DNA from: Planctomycetaceae bacterium
Lineage (GTDB): Bacteria > Planctomycetota > Planctomycetia > Planctomycetales > Planctomycetaceae
Direction of reading: 5' to 3'
DNA: 64,000 nucleotides
NCBI GenBank assembly: GCA_002726205.1
Contig: PBSL01000036.1
Location: 1-64,000, forward strand
Of the stretch, positions 27,242 to 33,837 are shown piece after piece. Numbering within the stretch: position 1 is the first letter of the stretch; each line of letters opens with the position of its first letter. Made by a program: the position numbers and the translations under genes. The notes below the pieces were generated by a model. The model saw nothing but the letters and a program-made list of their open reading frames with translations, ran no database searches and had not been told where the DNA came from.

Positions 27242-27969
27242 ATGCGGACGTTCTTGAACTCCACCCACATCGGTTTGCCGGCATGAAGCTGGAAGGCCAG
27301 GATGCCATTGAGGAGAGCCGATTTGTGCCCGTCGTGGAAATCCAGGATCAGCCGGTTGTTCATGTAGTGCTGGATGTGGGTGCCCTTGGCGATGATCACG
27401 ACATCGTTCCAGTCATCAAGCTTGAACAACTTCTTGAAACCAGCCCCATCGATCAGGGTCGCGGTGACCTTCTTGCCGTCCTTGCCCCAAGTGGCCTTTT
27501 CTCCGACCAGGCAAGTGCGACCGCGCCGACCGGCAAGTCCGCCCTCGTCGTAGATGAAGCCGGAAACGCTGGGCAACTTGATCTGGTTGCGAATCTCGTG
27601 CTGGTATCCCCGCACGATCCACTTGTTTCTCGCCTTGGCGTTGGTGATGTGCTTCGAGCGGTACTGAATTCCCGAGTTGTTCGTGGCGTTGCAGCGAAAC
27701 GACAGCCGCAGTTCAAAGTCTTTCGTCGTGCCACCTTTCCAGATGATGAACGTGTTGCCGTTGGCCCGCGTCTTGGCGTTCGTTTCACCGCGAATGGCCC
27801 CGTTCTTGACTGACCAGAGTCTGGGATCGCCGTCCCATCCCTCGAGGTTCTTTCCGTTGAAGATTTTCCTCATGTCCTTGGGCTCGGCCGGAGCAAGTTG
27901 CGGGGGATCGGCAGCCAGGACATTGCAGGACAAGGCGAGCAGGGTGATCAGCGTCAGACAGCGGTCCAT
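27226..27969 (-). CDS. DUF1080 / 3-keto-disaccharide hydrolase domain protein
   Basis: A 247-residue secreted protein with signal peptide MDRCLTLITLLALSCNVLA and a single DUF1080 (3-keto-disaccharide hydrolase) jelly-roll. Family blocks are KIFNGKNLEGWDGDPRLWSVKNGAIRGET, FELRLSFRCNATNNSGIQYRS and LAFQLHAGKPMWVEFKNVRIRDIK, giving a complete domain from end to end. Members of this family are abundant in Planctomycetota. They are annotated as hydrolases of 3-keto sugars or as concanavalin-like sugar-binding proteins; this copy has no extra domain. The start follows GGAGAAATACATC. It has its own promoter at 28061-28089. Confidence 0.9.
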   Translation of the reverse strand: MDRCLTLITLLALSCNVLAADPPQLAPAEPKDMRKIFNGKNLEGWDGDPRLWSVKNGAIRGETNAKTRANGNTFIIWKGGTTKDFELRLSFRCNATNNSGIQYRSKHITNAKARNKWIVRGYQHEIRNQIKLPSVSGFIYDEGGLAGRRGRTCLVGEKATWGKDGKKVTATLIDGAGFKKLFKLDDWNDVVIIAKGTHIQHYMNNRLILDFHDGHKSALLNGILAFQLHAGKPMWVEFKNVRIRDIK

Positions 27970-28060
27970 GATGTATTTCTCCAGGGTCCAGGAAATTCGG
28001 TTGTTTCATCTCGGCAAACACTTCACAGGGCAGCTGCGGCCGGATGGGAAACCCGGCACC

Positions 28061-28089
28061 AGTCTAGCCCGTCGGCGTTGGTGAGCCAA
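28061..28089 (-). promoter_or_regulatory. Promoter of the DUF1080 gene
   Basis: Minus strand: TTGGCT (plus bases 28084-28089), 17 bp, TAGACT (plus bases 28061-28066). Predicted start near 28054, with a leader of about 85 nt to ATG 27969. Confidence 0.55.
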
Positions 28090-28130
28090 ATCAGGTGGCC
28101 AACGGCTGCCGTGATCGGATCCGAAATCGG

Positions 28131-29135
28131 TCAATGGTTGATATTGCACTTTGGCAGTTTCTTCCTCAATTCGGCCAGGCCGGTGCCGGTGACCTGTGTC
28201 CTGGCAATATCAAGGAATTGCAATCGTCTCAGTCCCTCGAGATGGTGCAGCCCCGCGTCAGTGATCCTGGAACCGGCACAACTGAGCGACTGCAGCTTGG
28301 TGAGTTGGCACAGGTGTGCCAGTCCCGCGTCGGTGATCTCGGGGACAAAGAGGTAGAGGTTCCGGAGGCTGGTCAGGCCCACCAGGTGCACCAGGCCGGC
28401 ATCGGTGATCCGGACACCGCCGACACTGAGGGTCTGCAGCCGGTCCAGGCCTTTCAGGTGCCGCAGTCCCGTGTTGGTGATCCGACGTGGCAGGGACAAG
28501 AGTTTCAAGGTGTTGAGCTGTGCAAGGTGTGCCAACCCCGCATCGGTGATCTGAGAGGGAAGCGAGAGGGTCTGCAACTCCGTCATTGTCTTCAGCTGAA
28601 CCAGACCGTTGTCAGAGATGCTGGTGCCGACGAGGTTCAGTGATCGCAGTTGCTGGAAGCCCGCCAGATGGACCAGCCCGGCATCGGTGACGCGGGTCCC
28701 GTTGAGGTTGAGTGTCTGCAGGTTCCTCAGTTCGAGAAGATGGACGAATCCAGCATCGGTGATTCGTGTCTTGCCGAGACCGAGTGACTGCAGGCTGTCC
28801 AGGTTGGCCAGGTGAACCAGGCCGGCATCGCTGACGAGGCTGCTGTAGAGATCCAGTGACTTCAGGTGAGACAGGTCCGCCAGGTGAACCATTTCCGCAT
28901 CGGTAATTTCGGTGCGCTGGAAATTGACCATGACCACCTTGCCCTCGATCCGGGTGATCGAGGCGCCCAGTCTCTCCAACGACGTGGCGGACTGGATGTC
29001 GGGTTTCTGGAGCGACGTGACGGCCTTGGGCCCGGGCCGGCGACGACGCCGAGGGCTGATCTTCCTGTCCGGTGAACTCGCATCTCCGCATCCGGCCAGG
29101 CCGGCCAACAGCAGGCAGGCGCACAGTCGCGTCAT
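28131..29135 (-). CDS. Leucine-rich-repeat lipoprotein (paralogue)
   Basis: A 334-residue lipoprotein (signal MTRLCACLLLAGLAGCGDA) followed by an arginine-rich stretch (SPRRRRRPG) and, from about residue 70, eleven or so LRRs. Consensus blocks are SDAGLVHLANLDSLQSLGL and TRITDAGFVHLLEL, the same type as the gene at 26349. The two LRR genes lie 900 bp apart in opposite orientation with the DUF1080 gene between them. Their promoters share TAGACT, the next bases, and an identical -10 to ATG distance. The basic patch after the lipidation site could contact phospholipid or lipopolysaccharide; that is inference. No catalytic domain is seen. Confidence 0.85.
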   Translation of the reverse strand: MTRLCACLLLAGLAGCGDASSPDRKISPRRRRRPGPKAVTSLQKPDIQSATSLERLGASITRIEGKVVMVNFQRTEITDAEMVHLADLSHLKSLDLYSSLVSDAGLVHLANLDSLQSLGLGKTRITDAGFVHLLELRNLQTLNLNGTRVTDAGLVHLAGFQQLRSLNLVGTSISDNGLVQLKTMTELQTLSLPSQITDAGLAHLAQLNTLKLLSLPRRITNTGLRHLKGLDRLQTLSVGGVRITDAGLVHLVGLTSLRNLYLFVPEITDAGLAHLCQLTKLQSLSCAGSRITDAGLHHLEGLRRLQFLDIARTQVTGTGLAELRKKLPKCNINH

Positions 29136-29168
29136 GGTGTTATTTCGAGGACGAGAAAATCCAGCTGT

Positions 29169-29198
29169 AGTCTAGCCACTTGGCCGCGCTGACCTGAA
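29169..29198 (-). promoter_or_regulatory. Promoter of second LRR lipoprotein gene
   Basis: Minus strand: TTCAGG (plus bases 29193-29198), 18 bp, TAGACT (plus bases 29169-29174), then ACAGCTGGA. Compare the -10 at 26310. The ATG at 29135 is 39 nt from the first base of the -10. Confidence 0.5.
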
Positions 29199-29376
29199 GC
29201 GGGTCGACCAACGACCCGGAAGCGAAACGCTGGTACCATTTTGTGGAACCCGATTGGTGGACTCAGGCGGAGTTGCGTGATCGGGCGAGAGTGCCCCGAA
29301 GATTTCCCGGTATGCGCGGACGGATCCCGGAGAGAAGAAGTAACATGCGAGAGCGATCCACCCGGACAAGGTCCCG

Positions 29377-30483
29377 ATGACAGCACGATCATTCGACAAC
29401 ACACGAGCGGAAACGTCCTGCCCACACCCGGTCGAGGAGTGGCTGGCTGCTGCTGTCGAGTCCGAGGCGTCCGACTTGCACATTGTCGGTGGTTACCCGC
29501 CGGTGCTCCGAATCCACGGTGAACTGAAACCGCTTTCCGGTGATCCACTCGACGGTGAACTGACGCGTGACCTGTTGACCCGGCTGTGTCCGCCGGCGGT
29601 CCTGGATCGGTTCCTGCTGGAGCAGAATGTTGATTTTTCGTTCGAACTGGAATTTTCCGGGCGGTCCAGGCGGTTCCGAGGCAACCTGTTTTTCAGTGGC
29701 GGAGAGGTGGGAGCCTGTTTTCGATTGATCCCGGCCGAGATCCCGGATTTCGATTGGGCCGGTTTTCCACCCGAGATTGCCGAGAAACTGGCTTACATTC
29801 GCAATGGCCTGGTCCTGGTCTCCGGGGTTGCCGGGTCGGGCAAATCGACGACGCTGGTAATGATCATCAACCTGCTCAACCAGGAGGGGGGCCGCCGGAT
29901 CATTACCGTCGAGGAACCCGTCGAGTACGTCTTTCCACGGTGTCCCGGGTCGGTGATCACCCAGCGGGAGATTGGTGTCGATGTCCAGTCGTTTGCCGAC
30001 GGTTTGAAGTACGGGTTACGACAGGACCCCGACGTGATCCTGGTCGGGGAGATTCGTGATCGCGAGACGGCGCAGATGGCACTGACGGCCGCCGAGACCG
30101 GCCACGTGGTTTATTCGACCGTCCACACGCGGGACGCCAAGGGCGCCGTGTCACGCTACACCGACCTATTTCCTCATGACATCCAGGCTGACATTCGCTC
30201 GCAACTGGCGTTGGGTCTGAGGGCGGTGATCAGCCAGCACCTGCTGCCCAGTTCCACCCCCGGTGAAAAACGGGTCCTGGCACTCGAGATCATGCTGTCG
30301 AACACGCCGATTGCCAACGCGATTCGAACCGGCAAGTTGCAGTCGATTGACAACTGCATCCTGACCGGCCGCGAGGCGGGCATGGTGTCGCTCGACGAGT
30401 CCATCCGACGGTTACTGGAGAAGGGGCAGATCACCCGCCGGGCGGCCGACAGGTTTGTCAGCGACCCATCGATCCTGGGCTGA
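29377..30483 (+). CDS. PilT-like ATPase (second copy)
   Basis: A 368-residue member of the same family as the gene at 16782. It has SDLHIVGGYPPVLR in the N-terminal half, Walker A GVAGSGKST (about 151-159), RIITVEEPVEYVF, Walker B DVILVGEIRDRETA, His box AAETGHVVYSTVHT, and EAGMVSLDESIRRLLEKG at the end. It is clearly divergent from the first copy, so it is probably specialised; PilU-like retraction or motility are options. The start is ATG 29377. A second ATG at 29345, preceded by GAGAGAAGAAG, is out of frame. No pilus genes are adjacent, and the 3' end converges with a redoxin gene. Confidence 0.85.
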   Translation: MTARSFDNTRAETSCPHPVEEWLAAAVESEASDLHIVGGYPPVLRIHGELKPLSGDPLDGELTRDLLTRLCPPAVLDRFLLEQNVDFSFELEFSGRSRRFRGNLFFSGGEVGACFRLIPAEIPDFDWAGFPPEIAEKLAYIRNGLVLVSGVAGSGKSTTLVMIINLLNQEGGRRIITVEEPVEYVFPRCPGSVITQREIGVDVQSFADGLKYGLRQDPDVILVGEIRDRETAQMALTAAETGHVVYSTVHTRDAKGAVSRYTDLFPHDIQADIRSQLALGLRAVISQHLLPSSTPGEKRVLALEIMLSNTPIANAIRTGKLQSIDNCILTGREAGMVSLDESIRRLLEKGQITRRAADRFVSDPSILG

Positions 30484-30517
30484 GATCGGGCAGAACCACG
30501 GTCCCAGCGCCGTATGC

Positions 30518-30537
30518 CGCGATCGAAACTGATCGCG
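30518..30537. terminator. Hairpin between convergent PilT-like and redoxin genes
   Basis: CGCGATC (30518-30524), a 6 nt loop, GATCGCG (30531-30537): a perfect 7 bp stem in the 69 bp gap between two convergent genes, followed on the plus strand by ATTCT. It probably serves as a terminator for the ATPase gene. Confidence 0.5.
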
Positions 30538-30552
30538 ATTCTAGAGGAGCGG

Positions 30553-31152
30553 TCACCCGAGGACGTCGCTTTGGCGGATCTTGAGCTTTGTTCCCGCGAG
30601 GACCGCCTTGACCGAATCTTCAACGTAGTGGTGCTCGACGGTGTCGGCGTCGCGGTCGTCATCAAAACCGCCGCGGAACTGCATCCGTCCCCGGGAGTCG
30701 ATGACGACAAAGGTACAGGTCTGGTCGATGCCGTAGTATTTCGCGAGCGAGGCGTCCCCGTCGCGCAGTACCGGGAAATTGAACTTTTTCTGCTTGGCGT
30801 AGGCCCGCAGCTTCGCGGGGGAGTCCATCGAGTTGCTGCTGATGATCAGCAACGAGACTTTCTTCGCCTTGAGATGTTGTGCTGCAAACTTCTTCAGGCG
30901 TGCATCGTACATCGGGCAGGTAATGCAACCCGGGCTGTACCAACCAAGAACAAGGACACGACCCTTGTAGTCGGTCATCCGCACGGTCTTGTCACTGACG
31001 ACGTCCTTGAGCTGAAAAGTCTTGACGGGCTTTCCGAATGCGGCTGACTGGTCCTTTTTTTCGCCGGAGATCGACAACCGGGTGAAGGCCGTGGCGGCCA
31101 GGATCACCAGCAACCCCCGGACAAACCCAACCGGCTTGATGCGACAATTCAT
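30553..31152 (-). CDS. Secreted thioredoxin-fold redoxin (AhpC/TSA type)
   Basis: A 199-residue protein. ATG 31152 yields an export signal (VGFVRGLLVILAATAFTRL). The rest is an AhpC/TSA-Redoxin domain: VLVLGWYSPGCITCPMYDARLKK carries the CxxC pair, followed by VSLLIISSNSMDSP, FPVLRDGDASLAKYYGI and TCTFVVIDSRGRMQFRGGFDD. Planctomycete relatives often act in periplasmic thiol chemistry linked to cytochrome or sugar systems. An extra Cys (QTCTF) lies before the cis-Pro-equivalent strand. The upstream in-frame extension to 31257 lacks a signal and overlaps the promoter, so the shorter start is preferred. Confidence 0.85.
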   Translation of the reverse strand: MNCRIKPVGFVRGLLVILAATAFTRLSISGEKKDQSAAFGKPVKTFQLKDVVSDKTVRMTDYKGRVLVLGWYSPGCITCPMYDARLKKFAAQHLKAKKVSLLIISSNSMDSPAKLRAYAKQKKFNFPVLRDGDASLAKYYGIDQTCTFVVIDSRGRMQFRGGFDDDRDADTVEHHYVEDSVKAVLAGTKLKIRQSDVLG

Positions 31153-31228
31153 GTGCTGTTCTCCCTGGGTTTTGGGCCGGTGATCTCGACACGTCTGTGC
31201 GGATTCGGTCTGCCTTCTGCTGACAGGC

Positions 31229-31257
31229 ATTCTAGAGGTCCTGCCGAAGAGGGCCAA
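31229..31257 (-). promoter_or_regulatory. Promoter of the redoxin gene
   Basis: Minus strand: TTGGCC (plus bases 31252-31257), 17 bp, TAGAAT (plus bases 31229-31234). Start expected near 31222; the leader is about 70 nt and ends with CAGGGAGAACAGC before ATG 31152. Confidence 0.6.
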
Positions 31258-31278
31258 TCGAGTCGACCGGTTTCGGGT

Positions 31279-31298
31279 AAAAGCCGGGCACCACCGGC
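31279..31298 (-). terminator. Terminator at the end of the Hsp70 operon
   Basis: On the minus strand, GCCGG (plus bases 31294-31298), a 6 nt loop, CCGGC (31283-31287), then TTTT (31279-31282). It lies a few bases past the isochorismatase stop. The stem is short but all GC with a following T-run. Confidence 0.45.
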
Positions 31299-31302
31299 AG
31301 GC

Positions 31303-31911
31303 TCAGGTCGACGGTGGCATCGATTCCGGGGGCTGGAAACCCCGTTCCACGGCCCGCTGTTGTTGTTCCAGCCATGGGGCCGGATCGTTCGTCTCCAATA
31401 ACTCGTAGAACAGCATCTTGTAGGTGCAGGGAATCGCACCGGCGGCATACATCCTCGACAGGGCTGGACTGACCTGCGGTTCGGAGCTGAACAGGCAGTC
31501 CTGCAGCAGGAAGACCTGGTAATCCAGGCTGATCAGCCCCAGGACCGACTGCAGGATGCAGACGTCGGTTTCGGCACCCGCCACGGCCAGTTGTCGTCGA
31601 CCGAGTTGCTTGATGGCCGTGGTGATCTGCGGTTCACCGGTGATCGCAAACGCCTGCTTGCTGAAGGTTAGCCCCTCGGCGGGGAAGACTCGGTCGAGCC
31701 GTTCCGGCAACCGGCCCTTGGCTTCGACGGGTTCCTCGAACGTGGCCAGCACGGGCAACTGGAACCACTCGCAGCTGATCAGCAGTTGTTCCAGTCGGTC
31801 CAGCACCGATTCGGGTTCGCCGTGCATGGTCTCGAGAAACCGCGGCTGTGCATCGACGAGGACGACGGCCAGTTCGTCGCGGCGGGCCAGGAGTGATCGG
31901 ATGTTGTCGAT
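31303..31911 (-). CDS. Isochorismatase-family hydrolase, apparently with a non-canonical start
   Basis: A cysteine-hydrolase fold of the YcaC/isochorismatase family. The catalytic set is visible: Asp in LAVVLVDAQ (plus bases 31852-31854), Lys in FSKQAF, and Cys in ETDVCILQ. The only ATG (31827), which follows LVDAQPRFLET, would remove the first beta-strand and the Asp. No GTG or TTG exists between it and the upstream TGA (31939-31941). An AGAGGGA Shine-Dalgarno stands 4 nt before an ATC at 31911, which I use as the start, as in infC; CTG 31890 is another option. With ATC the protein has 202 residues, normal for the family. It is in the same frame as the gene upstream, so readthrough fusion is a third possibility. 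Substrate unknown. Confidence 0.6.
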   Translation of the reverse strand: MDNIRSLLARRDELAVVLVDAQPRFLETMHGEPESVLDRLEQLLISCEWFQLPVLATFEEPVEAKGRLPERLDRVFPAEGLTFSKQAFAITGEPQITTAIKQLGRRQLAVAGAETDVCILQSVLGLISLDYQVFLLQDCLFSSEPQVSPALSRMYAAGAIPCTYKMLFYELLETNDPAPWLEQQQRAVERGFQPPESMPPST

Positions 31912-31938
31912 GGATTCCCTCTGCGGGCTGCTGTGAAA

Positions 31939-33084
31939 TCAGGGTGAGGACGTCTTCTTGTTCTTCTTTCTTGCCGAGGAACCCAGTTCGTTCGACAACT
32001 CCTGGTAGAGCGGTAGGTGGCGGTAGTAGACCTCGAGTGTCATCACGCACAGGCAGGTCATGTACAGCCTCCCGCCGCTTTTTCCGTGGCTGTCGGCGAC
32101 ATCCCAGCTGCCTGCCGCGTGGTCGTTCTTGCGCTGGGAACCGACCAGTTGCTTGCGCATGACACCGTTCCACTTTTTCCACTCGTCTCCGCCCCAGTGA
32201 TGCAGGACCTGGGTGGCGTAGTAGTTGTAGTACATGTTGTTTCTTGCCGGGCCGGTTGCCGACAGATAGCGGACCCCGTTTTCGAGAGCCACGTTGGTAC
32301 GATTCCATCCCATGTACATGCGGGACAACAGCCCCACGGCCGTGGTGGATGGGCGTCGCTGGGGACCGGTGTACCCGTAACCGGCTCCGTTGTCGGTCTG
32401 GACCGAATCCAGGTAGCGACTGGCTCCCTCGAGTGCCCGTGGCAGGATCTTCAACCTGGCCGTGTGGCCGCTTCTCAATGCCATGATCTGCCAGCCAAGC
32501 ACGGATGTATCGCCGCCCTTGCGAGGCTGGTATCGCCAGCCGCCGCTGCCGGGATCCTGGGCCTGCATGATGAAGTTCAAGGCTGATTGCGAGGCGGCAC
32601 GCAACCGTTTCAGGCTGGCCGTGGCCACCTTGCGGTCCACCCGTTCGTTCTTCTTGGTTTTCGTCCGTGAACGGGTCCTCTGCTTCAGGGCCATTTCACT
32701 CATGACCACCGCTTCACAAAGGGCCATCGTCGCGAGTCCCTGGATGTACATGCCGGTGTTTCCCTCGGCCGCCCCCCGCAGGTCCAGGCCGGCCGGTGAC
32801 TGCTTGGCATAGGTCAGCAGGTAATCAAATCCCTTGTACACCGGCTCGCGAAAATTGCCGATGAAATGCGTCTCTCCGGACCCCAGCATCGACAGCAGGG
32901 CCATCGCGGTGGCTCCCATCGGAGATTTCTTGAGTGAACCCGGCTGAGTGCAGGCGCCCTTGCATCCGGCGTGCATGTGATCGAAGCTCCAGCTTCCGTT
33001 GTCGGCCTGGTGGCGACTGATCCACTGCAGGCCGGCCCCAACGGCGGCCTCGCTGGCCGCATTGCCACCGTATTTCTCCACCAA
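31939..33084 (-). CDS. Prenyltransferase/squalene-cyclase-repeat protein, N-terminus split off by an in-frame stop
   Basis: About 380 residues of alpha/alpha-toroid repeats typical of a planctomycete family related by fold to squalene cyclases: GLQWISRHQADNGSWSFDH, GCKGACTQPG, GGWRYQPRKGGDTSVLGWQIMALRSGH, SVQTDNGAGYGYTGP, NNMYYNYYATQVLHHWGGDEWKKWN and GGRLYMTCLCVMTLEVYYRHLPLY. The nominal start is TTG 33084 (or GTG 33081) with no good Shine-Dalgarno. The frame is open up to TAA 33184-33186, and ITGELGGRSQAGRQ, which I recall as conserved in homologues, lies upstream of that start. In relatives a transmembrane N-terminal part is on the same chain; here it is the gene at 33184-33837. Function is unknown; it lacks the DXDD cyclase motif. 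Confidence 0.7.
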   Translation of the reverse strand: MVEKYGGNAASEAAVGAGLQWISRHQADNGSWSFDHMHAGCKGACTQPGSLKKSPMGATAMALLSMLGSGETHFIGNFREPVYKGFDYLLTYAKQSPAGLDLRGAAEGNTGMYIQGLATMALCEAVVMSEMALKQRTRSRTKTKKNERVDRKVATASLKRLRAASQSALNFIMQAQDPGSGGWRYQPRKGGDTSVLGWQIMALRSGHTARLKILPRALEGASRYLDSVQTDNGAGYGYTGPQRRPSTTAVGLLSRMYMGWNRTNVALENGVRYLSATGPARNNMYYNYYATQVLHHWGGDEWKKWNGVMRKQLVGSQRKNDHAAGSWDVADSHGKSGGRLYMTCLCVMTLEVYYRHLPLYQELSNELGSSARKKNKKTSSP

Positions 33085-33183
33085 AGCCTGCCGCCCAGCC
33101 TGGCTTCTGCCTCCAAGTTCACCGGTGATCTTTGCGGTCGGGTTCCCTGCGCCCTCCTTCTTCTCCGGGATCGTCGAGGAGAG

Positions 33184-33837
33184 TTACAGGTCGTTGATGT
33201 CGATCTCGGTCAATTCGTTTGACTCGGTGATCAGATCGGGGACAACCTGCTGCTCGGTGTCGGGCTTGATCTGGTCGGGTTGGATCTCGACGGTTTCTGC
33301 AAACGGATTGTCGTCCTGTTCGAGGGTTGGCAGTGCCGAGAGAATCTCGAATTGTTCCTGGAAATCGGATGGGATAACCATCAACAGCAGCAGCAAGGCG
33401 GCGGCGGCATGGATGGCAATGTTGACGCAGTAGATTCCGATCAAGCGGCGACGATCCGGCTCGGGCTCGGGCAGGTCTTCCCCGTCAGCCGTGAAATCAG
33501 GGAGTGGCGAGGAGTCGGTTTCGTTGGTCTGACGAGTCGCGATCGGTTGGGCGGGCCGGACCGGTTTCCGGGGCTGATCTGTTCTCGCCACCGTTGGTGG
33601 GTGGCTGGCAGCGGTTCCCCGTTCTCGTTCGCGTACCAACAGGTCGCGGAATCCGTCGCGGACGGCCTCGTCGAGGTCGGTCAGGGGAATTTCGAACAAC
33701 TCGGCGCCATCGCTGACGATTGTTCTTTGACGCTCGGCGGGCACGTAGAAACCGTCCCCGCGGGCCTCGTCGAGATCCGAGAGCGGAATCCGGAAGAACT
33801 CGGTGCCGTCCGAAACGGTAATCGTGGTTTCGCTCAT
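33184..33837 (-). CDS. Membrane-anchored protein with tandem acidic repeats (likely N-terminal half of the cyclase-like protein)
   Basis: A 217-residue protein. Residues 1-30 and 40-65 are two copies of SDGxExFxIPLxDLDEAxxDGF. A Pro/Arg-rich linker leads to one transmembrane segment (about 134-155, CVNIAIHAAAALLLLLMVI) and an acidic tail ending TEIDINDL. The TAA (33184-33186) is followed in the same frame by sequence leading into the squalene-cyclase-like repeats. This matches the order TM, acidic linker, toroid that I recall for the single-chain planctomycete family. So this may be the first half of a split gene, or a separate membrane subunit. The ATG overlaps the Hsp70 stop by 4 nt (ATGA), implying coupling. 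Confidence 0.65.
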   Translation of the reverse strand: MSETTITVSDGTEFFRIPLSDLDEARGDGFYVPAERQRTIVSDGAELFEIPLTDLDEAVRDGFRDLLVRERERGTAASHPPTVARTDQPRKPVRPAQPIATRQTNETDSSPLPDFTADGEDLPEPEPDRRRLIGIYCVNIAIHAAAALLLLLMVIPSDFQEQFEILSALPTLEQDDNPFAETVEIQPDQIKPDTEQQVVPDLITESNELTEIDINDL

